Of a stretch of DNA of 64,000 bases, positions 54,780 through 64,000 are shown in pieces. The position numbers and the translations under genes are program-made. The notes beneath the pieces were generated by a model that was not told the DNA's origin, did not search any database, and saw nothing but the letters and a program-made list of their open reading frames with translations. Position 1 is the first letter of the stretch, and each line of letters opens with the position of its first letter. Source of the DNA: Perilla frutescens (lineage: Eukaryota; Streptophyta; Magnoliopsida; Lamiales; Lamiaceae); assembly GCA_026008535.1 (NCBI GenBank), contig BRKX01000004.1, positions 14,223,501 to 14,287,500 on the forward strand. Direction: 5' to 3'.

Positions 54780-57205
54780 GAAATAACTGAAATTAAAACA
54801 TGCAGTACAGTCACAAAAAACATTTAGGATAAACAGTATATAATCGAAAACCTCACAAAAATTATATACTTTTCCATCGATACTTTAAAAACGTCTTTTA
54901 TAAGCCACGATAGTGTGGACGTTTATAAAATTCATTTTTAAATAGGTTAAACCTTTAATTTGCCTCCAGTTAAGTTTCCTTACAACAAGCAAATTAATAG
55001 CCGGATAATAAACACGGTCATGTAATCGTCTAACTGATAAGCCACGATCGTGTGGACGTTTATCAATAAATTACATCTAAGTGTGCACACCATTATCTTC
55101 ACACCAAGAGCACAATTCGAATTTAACCGCTCCAGATGGAGGAGTCAGTTAGTTCTAATAGTGTTCTACAGCTATCTATTTAGGAGATTTAATTTCTAGA
55201 GAAATCTGTGATATGACACATCCGATATGGAGGAAGACCGATGTCAACGCGCATGCCCATCACTTCTCAATTAAACCAGATTTAATGGAGACCGTATGAG
55301 ATTTCTACATACTTTGGTATGAATCTTTCCCACTTAGTTATTTATGTTTGAGGTTTCATTTTATCCCATTATCGAACATGCAAACATCACATAAAATGAT
55401 AAACATCTATTGCATGCTTCAACATAATAAGCAACAGTAATATTCCAACTATCATGGCTTATATCTCATATTGACTGATGAGATAAAACTGGAAAGTCAG
55501 CTCCGGAAATAGGGCTTGGCCGCCGCCCCCTTCACCGTGCCTCGCCGAAAATCCTAGCTCCATTTAGGGTTTCGGGACGTGAACCGGTGAACCTTCCTTT
55601 CTTGGTGCTGAACCACTTTCCTTCTTTGAGTTGATCTCCGATCTTTATTCAATACAGACTATCTATTCCAAAAGAAAAAATCTAATATTGCTAGAATAAA
55701 AATTACAACTCAAAAACTCGGTCTAACAGCTTTATATCTATTACATTAAAACAACGTAAAATAAAACTTAGACCTAATCCATGGATTAAAATCACGTAGC
55801 CAAACCGGCATACAGCCAACATTCATTCAACATAAACACACATCACATAAAATAAAGGAGCCATGATAGTTGGTGAACCTGCAAACAAACACAGTTTACA
55901 AAACCAACAATCATATATTATATGATATCTATGCATGAATATTAAATTATATTCAAATTTTCCAATTAATTAAATTAATTAATTCGATATTATCCACAAG
56001 ATAAAAATTAGAAATTAAAATAATTATCCACCAATTTAAACTTGAAGTTTTCAAAAATATCTCTTAAATAAATCTGAAAATTAATTAAAATTATCCACCA
56101 AATTTATTTAATATTTTCAAACCACCCTAATTAAATAATAATTGGATATCTTGATATAAATCAAAAATCTAATCCAAATATTATCCATAAGAATCTAAAT
56201 CTTTAAGGATAAGGTTTGAAGATTTGATCCACTTCAAAATCTTCCAAAACCTATCCAAAATTAAATTCTTATCACAATTGGATTTTGATAATTATTTGTA
56301 TATATCCAAAATCACCTTATCCAATTTTAATTACATAGATTTTTGAAAATATCCAAATAATAAATCTGAAAATTTGATCCACTTCAAATTCTTCCAAATT
56401 TAAAATTATATTTTCAAATCTATCTAGATTAAAATTAGGTAAACTAAGATATACATCAAATAATATCAAATCTTAAATCCAATCCACCAAATTTTCGAAA
56501 CACCTTATTAAATAAATCTGGAAATTTGATTTCCATCAAAATCTTCTCCAACTTTATTCAATAATTTCAAAAATTACCACTACATTTTACATTTGGAAAT
56601 TTTGACACTAATCAAAAAACAATTCCAAAAAATATAGTTATAGGTTTCGAAATTTCAAGAATTAAAAATCTGGAAATTTTGATTCAGTTCAAAAATTACC
56701 GAATTTAAAATTCTAATTTCAAACCTAATTAGATTAGAATTAGATAACTTTAAGATAAACATCAAAAGTACCATATATAATTCCAAAATCATGATTTTCG
56801 AACCACACTAGGAAATAAATTTGGAAATTTTAATATAGAACAAAAATCCATCCAAGTTTAATTCCATAAGTGCCGAAAATTACTACACAAAATTAGAGAA
56901 TTTTATAACATTAATTTTTGAAAAATTGATAACCAAATTTTCGATCCCCCATCAAATAAAATCTGAAAATTTAAAGAACATCAAATATCATTCCAAATCT
57001 TAATCCATGATGGCTGAAAATTCTTTAGATCACAAAACAAGAATTTTCGAATTACTACAAAAATTCATCCAAGTTTTGTACAACATAAAAATCAAAATTC
57101 ATACATATTTAAATCTGAAAATTTAAGCACCATAAATTTATCATCAAATTTAAATACATATTTCGATATTATCCTAGGATTAATTCTAGAACAGTGCCAA
57201 AACCC
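54780..57205 (-). other. K 5' leader between PBS and gag, 2.4 kb, non-coding
   Basis: Unusually long leader with no ORF over 60 codons. The upstream part (about 55980-57180) has about seven diverged copies of an AAATCTGAAAATTT motif. Near gag are two hairpin motifs with CCACGATCGTGTGG (54897-54925, 55034-55063). A GC-rich patch at 55500-55580 reads GGCCGCCGCCCCC. Function not determined. Confidence 0.7.
54897..55063. repeat. Two copies of a hairpin motif in the K leader
   Basis: ATAAGCCACGATAGTGTGGA (54902 area) and ATAAGCCACGATCGTGTGGA (55039 area), each followed by CGTTTAT, so ATAA..CCACGAT/ATCGTGG..TTAT can pair. Spacing 137 bases. Confidence 0.8.
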
Positions 57206-57217
57206 GCTCTGATACCA
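57206..57217 (-). promoter_or_regulatory. Primer binding site of element K
   Basis: TGGTATCAGAGC (minus), two bases from the 5' LTR end at 57220; initiator tRNA-Met type. Confidence 0.92.
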
Positions 57218-57219
57218 GT

Positions 57220-58660
57220 TGTTGGGATTTTTTCGAATTAAACCACCGCAGGATCATTTAGTTGTTCATTAATACATGTTCATGCAAATCATAATTTTAT
57301 GTCATATGCATTTTCATCACAGTCTAATAGAAAAAGCATGCATAGCATATTCGAATCTAATAAAGCAGAAACATAGAAACGAATCTACTTACAAATCGAT
57401 AGACGGTCTGCGGACAAGATTAAAAATCTAATCTTACTGTTGAATGAACACTGTAATTGGCGCCACCTACACCTCAAAATCGTCCACCACAGTATTCTAC
57501 TCCAAGATCTTATGTTGTATTCTCGGACTGTATCTAGATTCAGAGTGGGCTGAAATCTACTTGATAGGGTTGTGGAATCTGTGGATAACTTTGAGAGACA
57601 AAGAGAGGCTGAATAATAATGCTACAAATTTTCGAACCCACCTCCTCAATATATAGAGGAGGTGGCCGAAAATTGGTCTCCCAACCCTACTGGGTTTGGG
57701 CCTCTATCTCAAGTTCAGCATCCAGTCCACTATCAGTCAATTGGGCTACAACAGGGATCTAGAAGAATATTAAATTGGCCCACTAATTTATTTAATATCC
57801 AATATCCAATAAACTTAGGATATAATTAAATAAATTAAGTTCTACTTTTATTCCACTAAAGAAGTTAAACTGACCTACCAATTTAATACATATTTACGAA
57901 TATGCTTGCTCCTTTAGTCCAGTCATTCCCCGTGTTTAAGATATAATGTTCATTAATTAATTATGTCAGCATCCGACAGCTATAATTAATTAACTTCTAA
58001 AACCTTGAGTAGTACCACACAAGCTTTACTCATGTACGAAATAAATTCCACCTGCAGGGTTTCAACATGAACTTGTGTTTCCTCAAGAGAACATCATCAA
58101 CCTGGCGTATCAGGACACGGTGCTCATGCATACTGCTCGAGACATCATGTATACATTGTTATTACCCAAGATATCAAATTCGATCTACGAAAAGATCTCA
58201 CCCATTGATAAATCAAGGTAACAAACAACACACACATATGCCCGCCAATATCACATGAGTTCAGAACCCGAACTCTGTGGATCTTTATTCTCTCAGTAAC
58301 TGGGTCAGAGACAGAGAACAGTATCCTATCATGATCCTCCTCAATACACTAACGAGTGTACTAGAATAATCAGTTAGTCAAGATAAACTAACTTATCAGA
58401 TTATTCTACGGTGTATCGATGGTGTGTTCAGGACCATCTAAGCCGTGAGCTCTTTAATACATTACAAGGTTCTAATGATATGATCTTACCGTGTGACTCC
58501 CCACACCATATCATCTACAATGTAAGTATATGGAACATTACATAAAACAATTATAGAACATAATCTAAATGCAAACAGTGAGTGTAATAACTTTCATTTC
58601 ATATCATCATATCATCAGAAAAGTATACAAAGTCAAGTCTTCCAGTATACAAAACTAACA
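57220..58660 (-). repeat. K 5' LTR
   Basis: 1441 bp, same length as the 3' LTR. TGTTGGGATT...AAAACTAACA. It ends directly at the resumption of H sequence (ATTGAAGCC). Confidence 0.95.
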
Positions 58661-59466
58661 ATTGAAGCCTTCTATATGGGAATTAGATTGGAGTGCCATC
58701 ACACCTATGCTGGAGACGAGGCTAAAGATGGAGGAGGTGGTTCAAGTAGAGTTACCAACTGAGTTCATTGCCACCAATGAAGATTCTACTTCCAAGGTAC
58801 CAATTCTAGACATTACTGAAGCATCTATAGAGAGTTTCCATCTGTTCTCATGTGCTTAGATGTTGGAGAGGATGAGATAGTTGAAGAATTTAAGCCGGAG
58901 ATGGACATGATAGGAATAACCAATGTGGAGATGCTAGTTTTGGAGGAGTTAGTTCTAGAAGATTGCAATCTCGAAGTTTTATCCATAGAAAAGTCAAGTC
59001 CTAAAGATTTTATGGTTGACAAACTAAAAATTGTGCACTTAGAGATCAATGTTGTAGATGAGGAGGTCGAAATGGGTGAAAAGATGATGGAGATATAGCT
59101 AAGTTCTAAAAAGGAGAGTGATGGACATTCAGAAGTGGTTGTAGTACACATGGAACTTATACAATCAAGCATGGCAGAGCAGCTAATTTCTAACATTTGT
59201 TGTCAACAAGTTTATTTTGATGTGTTTATCTTATAGGTTGACGAAGATGTACCACTTGACATAGACGTGCCACCAGACCTATTCTTGATGCACATACCAA
59301 AGCATGGAGTGGTGGAGTTACAACCATATGACACAGGATGGATGTCCATGTTCATGAAGAGGTGTCATATTTAGTTCGTGCCAAAAGATTTTGATGATCG
59401 GTTCGTGTTAGTCTTTGATCCAGGTGGTTAGGATTTGAGGACAAATCCCTTTCAAAAGGAGGTGAA
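58661..59466 (+). pseudogene. Element H acidic ORF of unknown function, with chromovirus-like tail
   Basis: One frame runs 58850-59466 (MCLDVGEDEIVEEFKPEMDM ...) interrupted by four TAG codons (about 59096, 59236, 59372, 59429), each explicable as CAG to TAG. An upstream piece, 58662-58859 (KMEEVVQVELPTEFIATNED), joins by a frame change. It is rich in Glu, Asp, Val and Leu (VDEEVEMGEKMMEI, VDEDVPLDIDVPPDLFLMHI), with no membrane segment. The end, FDDRFVLVFDPGG then DLRTNPFQKEVND, is the integrase-tail text of chromoviruses and overlaps the polypurine tract. It therefore occupies the place of pol but has no enzyme motif. I do not recognise the main part. Confidence 0.6.
59454..59466 (+). promoter_or_regulatory. 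Polypurine tract of element H
   Basis: AAAAGGAGGTGAA immediately before the 3' LTR start TGATACG. Confidence 0.88.
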
Positions 59467-60058
59467 TGATACGATCCAAAGTTGTCCAAGAAGCCCATTG
59501 AAGGATTAGGACCCGCTGCCACCGAAAACCTACTTGGACGAAATTATTTTCTATATTATTTAGGAGTCCTATTTTAATTAGAAGAGTTATTAAATCTACT
59601 TATTATTTTCGGATTTATATAGTATAGATTTTAGGGTTTTTATTTGTTTCCTTGTTAGATTGATTTCCTTAACAGATTTGTTTCTTTTTCAGATTTGTTT
59701 CCTTTTTGTTCTTGTTTATTGTTTAGGAAGTTTATTCTCCACCATCCCTATATAAAGAGGGCCATGTGAATGAAAAATTTGTGAGTTTTTCTCTCTAGAG
59801 ATTTTATCTGAATTTCATGAGAAGTGCCATGAGTATAAAATTGAGTTATCAAACGGATTAATCATCCCCATTTGTGGCATCTCCACCATAAATCCAAGTT
59901 TGTGTTTCCAATTGTCATCAAGTTACAGATCATATTCCGTGGTTCTTCATCGTTGTGAATCTAGGGTTTCAGATTTCTCCGTTATTCTATCTGTGTAACC
60001 TGATACTCCTAGGAAGAGATTTATCATCATCATCAATCCACCGGCGAGGATCACATCA
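59467..60058 (+). repeat. H 3' LTR
   Basis: 592 bp, TATA box TATATAAAGAGG near 59749. Ends CACATCA, followed by the TCTTC duplication. Confidence 0.9.
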
Positions 60059-60063
60059 TCTTC

Positions 60064-60302
60064 GTCACCCAACACACTTCACCATTTTGCTCCGTTCTCG
60101 CTCGTTTCTCATTTGATTGACTTGATTCTTTTTACAACATGCTCCTAACTCGATTATCTATCATCTTAGGTACTTACAAGGCTCAATTAAATCTCATAAA
60201 ATAATTGGCATTAAATCCCTTTAAAATGAGCAAAAACATGACACTGCACAAATTATGGAAAACTATGCGCAACTTGTCAATTTATGCATGCATTACTCAT
60301 CA
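60064..60302 (-). repeat. G 5' LTR piece 4 (outer end)
   Basis: Aligns with about 39110-39326 of the left LTR (GTTCTCGCTCGTTTCTC, AATTGGCATTAA, GACACTGCACAAATTATGG), ending TACTCATCA. Confidence 0.85.
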
Positions 60303-60858
60303 ACTACCATCTAAATGACCCTCAAAACACATGAAAACCATGGTTTTATCAATAACATATACTTTTATCACTCGCATATCTTTTTCATATTAAAAATTCC
60401 ACATCATTCTCATCATTTACCATAGGGTATTACTTTTATTCTCGTTAATGATGAATTGCAATAAAATAAGATATTTTGACTCATACGAGCCTACAATGAT
60501 ATCCAATGGTCAAATTTAATGATTTTGGATAAAAAACCGAGAGAAAATTAACAATACCGCCTGTATACCATTCGTGGGCGATAACCAAGTGTGATTTGAA
60601 ATATTTCTGGCAATCATCACTAAAACGACCATAATTTTATCCACGATTAATTTTTTTTGGATTTTTTTGCTGAAAACTACACTCGAATACCTTTCCAGAA
60701 AAGTATGACTCGGAATCTAATTATGTCCCAATCAAAGTCAATGATATTTTCAATTTGGTACAAAAGTTCGTGACTCATTTTTCGGGCACTCGTTCATAAA
60801 ATGGCCATAACTTGTTTTATGAATATAATTTTGTTGAAACTATTTTTAGTTGAATAAT
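60303..60858. repeat. Flank of G, passing into satellite-like repeat (locus 2, left half)
   Basis: 60303-60480 is AT-rich DNA with nothing recognised. From about 60480 units with AAAACGACCATAA (60622) and AAAATGGCCATAA (60798) occur, 176 bases apart. Confidence 0.65.
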
Positions 60859-62399
60859 TTAGTGCCCCGTTATTTTATTTATTTAATTGTGTCATTTCAA
60901 AAATATTATTTTAATTAAAGCATGATATTCCTATAAGTAGCGCCTAGAGTAAATTTAATGTGTGTATAACATACTCATGATGCATTACATTTATTGCATT
61001 TTAATGTAAGTAATAAAGTTATATTTTGTTTATTTTTTTAAAATCCAAACACCACATATTTCATGACCCTAGCTTTTGTTTTTAAACCCAAAATAAGAGC
61101 ATAAATAAGATGAATTTCTAAAAGACCTTAACCTAGAATGCATCCTCCATCCCTCGCTAAGAAGGACATTGTTATCTTTGATCTTTACCAAGTTTAGCTC
61201 CTCCAAGATCCAAGCTCTATGGCAATGAATCAATCCTTGATATTTTCGTCCATAATAAAGCCTAGGAAAACTAACTCTACTAGTATAAATAGAGGCATTC
61301 TTTTACCACATTCCTCACACCAAAGAAAAAGAGAAGTAAGAACAAGAGTTTCGTATTGTTTTCGTAGAGTGTTAAGGTTCAAATTCTATTTTCTCCATCT
61401 TTTCCATGTTGCATTTAGCTTTTCATTTGCATTGCATTGAGAGGATGTGATTAGTAAGTTGGGTTTTGGGGCAGTAGTCGTAACAATAAGCAGTTCCGAC
61501 GATGAGGGGATGACGGCTTCGGTCTAATGAACTACAGCAACTGCCATTCAGTGTAGCCAAATCCCATGCTGACCTGTTAGAGGGTCGCTCTTGCCGGCAT
61601 TATTGGCGTTACGGTGGTATTGTTGTACCAATCTTGCTGCCCGACAAAAGAAAGAAGGAAAATGTTGAGAAGTTGATGTTTTATGTGAAAGAAAAGAATG
61701 GAAAAGAGATAAATTATTTTCTTTCTAATCAATTATTTTGCAGGTGAGCATATGTGTTTTAATTACGAGATTAGGCTTTATCTAATTGTTTTTAGAGTTT
61801 CCTTTTTAATGTTACACGTAATATAATTAATTTAAGATAATTAGTGCATAGGTAGGTGCACTGGGACATAATTAAATAATCTCAAGTCAAGGTCAAGGTG
61901 GGATTTTTATGTTGAAATTTGTATTGTTATCCTCTCTATATGTTTGTACAGGAGTTATGTGAAATTTCAATACAAAATCTTTTAGACTATAAAGTACCGA
62001 GTCTTCTAGACTATAAAGTACAAAGTGTTCTCATAAGGGTTGATGCAAAAGTACATGTTACATGAACTAAGCCTTTTCACGTATTTTTCTGTTAAATTTA
62101 TAGTTTGGATAATAGTTATTCCCCACTAAGTTTAAAGTAACTCACCATAATCTTTTAATTCCTTTCAGATAAGAGCTCGGGCGATGTGTGAGCGAACAAG
62201 ATGTGATGGTGGAGGTAAAATGGTCAAGCATGATTAAATGAGAATATTTATTTTATTTTATTTTATTTTTGATGTTATTTCATGTAATAAATGCTAATTT
62301 ATGATTGAAACTTCCGCTGTATTTCAAGTAAATTATTTTACTAATGAAAATCAAGAGTAACGTGCCCTTTTCTATTAAAAGTGAAATTGGTTCTTTATA
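60859..62399 (+). mobile_element. Solo-LTR-like insert in the satellite-like repeat
   Basis: The repeat unit breaks at AATAAT (60853-60858) and resumes at AATAAT (62400-62405), so about 1.54 kb was inserted with a 5-6 base duplication. It contains a good TATA box (GTATAAATAGAGGC, about 61280-61293), a leader-like stretch, and acceptor-like TTTTGCAG and TTTCAG sites, as in LTRs of Tekay-type chromoviruses. It starts near TTAGTGCCCCGTTATT; I cannot fix TG/CA ends. No coding region believed. Confidence 0.6.
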
Positions 62400-62729
62400 A
62401 ATAATATAATCAAATACCTTTCAAACCATCTATAGACCATCATCTAATTCATTCTCTATCAAATCCATTGTTTTTTTTTTAATTTGGGATCACATTCGCT
62501 ACTCTTTTTTGGGCAATCGTCCGTAAAATGGTGATAACTTTCAACACGGATAATATTTACTCAAAAATCTTTTTTAGTTAAAATTTAGACTTAAATATCT
62601 TTCCAAACATGTATGGATCATCACTTATTTGGTTGACAATCAAATTAGTGTTATTTTTCTAATTCGGACAAAATTCATTACCTATTGTTTGTGCTAGAAA
62701 TGCATTTTTACTCTTGTTCATATCTTTAG
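62400..62729. repeat. Satellite-like repeat (locus 2, right half)
   Basis: Continues the array of 60480-60858, with AAAATGGTGATAAC at 62525. It matches 46130-46430 closely. Confidence 0.8.
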
Positions 62730-64000
62730 TGTTGGTCCCGGTGCGAGTCTTTGTCAGTTTAGGGAGGTTGAATAAACTGGCTTCAAAAACTTAAAATAGT
62801 TGCGGAATGTTTAGGGCCCTGACTCGCTTAGACTATTTTATCTGCACTGTTCAGTTGAGAGAGTGAGCTTGACCTAGAGCTAAGCTGATGAGCTGATCAG
62901 TTAAGACTGATAGCTTGAGAGTTCAGCTTAGTTTGTCAGTGCAGCTTGTGTGCTAAGATGTGCAGTTAAAGAACATGCAAAACTTAAAGCGATAAATACA
63001 CCACATACAAGATTTATAGAGGTTCGAAGCTTCCTGCTTCTACGTCCTCTCTTTCTTCATCAGAAGGGCAATCCACTATGCAAGAGTAAAGTTTCTTTAT
63101 TACAATTACACAGTGAAGAAATTCTGTTGGACTTGAAAACGGCACCCTTCAAACCGAGCGTGGCCTCCTTTCCAACTGTTGTTGTCCCGAAAGAACGGAC
63201 CCATCGGTACACGCTCTTCATCAGCCGGTTTCTAGATCGACAGCTAACACTTACCGGTCCCAACTGTTCGCTGAAACTTTAGGTGTTATTGCCCATCTTT
63301 TCACGATTTTAGATCTCGCTCGATCTTCAAGAGTACAGTCTTGAAACTGGTATCAACTGAAGTGCTCCTTTGCGCGTCTGCGTTTGAGCTGAGTAGTTGA
63401 TCTTTGAAGGACTGAACTGAGAAGCTTTGCTCTAGCTGGAATTCTTCGTCAGCTAGCAGCTTGCTTGAGACTTGAAGCATGCCTTCTCAATTGGGACTTT
63501 TCGCACTTAAGAGGTTTAAGCTTTGAGCTGTAGGGAAGGAGAAAGAAGAGCTCAATATCTGCAAGATAGCAAAAGTTAGTTTGGCAAAAAGTTTTGATCA
63601 AAATTCTATTCACTCTCTTTTTATAGATGAGTGATATTTTGACCGTTGTGATTGGTGGATCTGTTTAATCTACCGGCGACAGTTTAATGCCTGTAGCCGT
63701 TAAAAGCTTTAAATGAATTAACTCTTTGTCTTTAATGACTTTTGCTCAAAGATCATCAGGATCTTTCCAAGATTTCCTGTTAAGATCTTCATTGACTGCT
63801 TGTCAGAGAATGAGCAGATATTTTGGCTATCAATTCTGGACATTCAGCTATCTCGGCTTTCAGCTCTGAGATTGTCCAGTTAGCAATTTATCAGCTGCTT
63901 TAAGCTTCAGTCTTGGATCAGTCCAGTGAAGCTACCTTGGCAACTTAGCTTTAAAAGCTTTTAGTTTTGGACTTCCAGTCGGCTGATTGTTTGAGCTTCT
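62730..64000 (-). repeat. LTR of a further retrotransposon (partial; right end off window)
   Basis: Starts TGTTGGTCCCGGTGCGAG at 62730, directly after the satellite-like unit. A TATA box on the minus strand (TCTATAAAAAGAGAG, about 63615-63629) preceded by an AACGGTC motif gives minus orientation. The text GGAGGTTGAATAAAC and the GGTTCGAAGCTTCC region are typical of Ty1/copia LTRs. No coding region; the 110-codon frame at 62950 is leader sequence. Superfamily is a moderate guess. Confidence 0.6.

Larger units (their letters stand above)
49346..58660 (-). mobile_element. Ty1/copia retrotransposon K, full length, nested in H
   Basis: Two 1441-bp LTRs (49346-50786 and 57220-58660), TG...CA, PBS TGGTATCAGAGC at 57217-57206 and polypurine tract at 50787-50799, minus strand. 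Flanks TTTGA (49341-49345) and ATTGA (58661-58665) are a near-perfect 5-bp duplication. Gene order gag, protease, integrase, RT, RNase H is that of Ty1/copia. I count about 17 differences in the first 560 aligned LTR bases, the least diverged LTR pair in the window. pol has several frameshifts and stops. Confidence 0.95.
48053..60058 (+). mobile_element. Non-autonomous chromovirus derivative H (gag plus acidic ORF, no pol)
   Basis: LTRs 48053-48647 and 59467-60058 (TGATG/TGATA...CATCA, about 595 bp). A perfect 5-bp duplication TCTTC lies at 48048-48052 and 60059-60063. PBS at 48650, polypurine tract at 59454-59466. With the nested copia element K removed (49346-58660) the interior is only about 1.5 kb: a gag like that of C, and an acidic ORF. 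No protease, RT or integrase. The gag and tail motif (LRTNPFQKEVND) tie it to the C family. I count about 16 differences in the first 210 LTR bases, more than in K, in keeping with K being younger. Confidence 0.9.
38143..60302 (-). mobile_element. Coding-poor Athila derivative G, with later insertions in its right LTR
   Basis: Minus-strand element: left (3') LTR 38143-39326, interior 39327-41805 with PBS at 41781-41799, and a right (5') LTR that survives as pieces 41806-42203, 46498-46679, 47631-48052 and 60064-60302. Each gap is filled by a later insertion. The pieces align in order with the left LTR. There is no RT or integrase. The interior has one gag-position ORF and a remnant GGGAGGTAACTC motif like the post-integrase motif of B, as if pol had been deleted. 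I found no matching target duplication (GGCAC left, ACTAC right). Confidence 0.8.

Noticed and set aside
62950..63282. 110-codon plus-strand frame near the right edge
   Set aside because: Lies in an LTR whose promoter points the other way; no recognisable protein.
1..64000. Intact host protein-coding or tRNA/rRNA genes
   Set aside because: None found: every frame with recognisable domains belongs to a transposable element, and the only host-like piece is the short frame in the Mutator-like element.

Overview
The window is a block of plant nuclear DNA, from a flowering plant and most likely a eudicot. It is built almost entirely of transposable elements inserted into one another, as in gene-poor pericentromeric or intercalary heterochromatin. 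The organism call rests on the repeat families: Athila-like and chromovirus Ty3/gypsy elements, Ty1/copia, PIF/Harbinger, and Mutator-like elements, with primer binding sites for plant-type tRNAs. I found no intact host gene, tRNA, rRNA or CRISPR. Nearly every coding region is broken, mostly by CGA/CAA/CAG to stop and TGG to stop changes, the signature of methylated-cytosine decay.

Layout, left part (1-18656). An Athila-like element on the minus strand (element B) fills 1-9593. It has an LTR at 7921-9593, a PBS, gag, pol and an extra ORF that runs off the left edge. Its LTR is preceded at 9594 by the polypurine tract and 3' UTR of a second Athila element (A), so one LTR serves two bodies. At about 10240-16523 lies a plus-strand chromovirus (C, probably CRM-like) whose pol frame runs into its 3' LTR. 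C sits in the LTR of a short non-coding element (E, 16524-18656 plus 33369-33735).

Middle (18657-38142). A second Athila-like element (D, 18657-33368, minus strand) interrupts the E LTR and leaves AGAC on both sides. It has both LTRs, PBS, polypurine tract, gag, protease, RT, integrase and the same extra ORF family as B. D is itself interrupted by a 3.3-kb LTR-like insert (S, 25976-29265). To its right, the E LTR meets an inverted second copy (E') in a fold-back. Then come a degraded PIF/Harbinger transposon (Myb-like ORF1 and DDE transposase), a 440-bp hairpin MITE, and a fragment of a D-related LTR (F).

Right (38143-64000). A coding-poor Athila derivative (G) has its right LTR cut into pieces by later insertions. 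These are a mosaic of LTR fragments (F, D-type, I) with satellite-like DNA, a 933-bp Mutator-like element with 9-bp TSD carrying a promoter and gene fragment (a Pack-MULE candidate), and a gag-only chromovirus derivative (H, 48053-60058, TSD TCTTC). H contains a Ty1/copia element (K, 49346-58660). Beyond G are diverged tandem repeats of about 177 bp split by a solo-LTR-like insert, and one end of another LTR at 62730-64000.

Functionally these are competing and partly dependent parasites, not a pathway. Autonomous families (B/D type, C, K) would once have supplied gag, RT and integrase. G, H and E look like dependants that kept LTRs, priming sites and little else. No clearly new active system is visible. 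The items most worth a second look are the acidic ORF that replaces pol in H, the Pack-MULE candidate, the extra ORF shared by B and D, the repeated polypurine-tract hairpins in D, and the E/E' fold-back.
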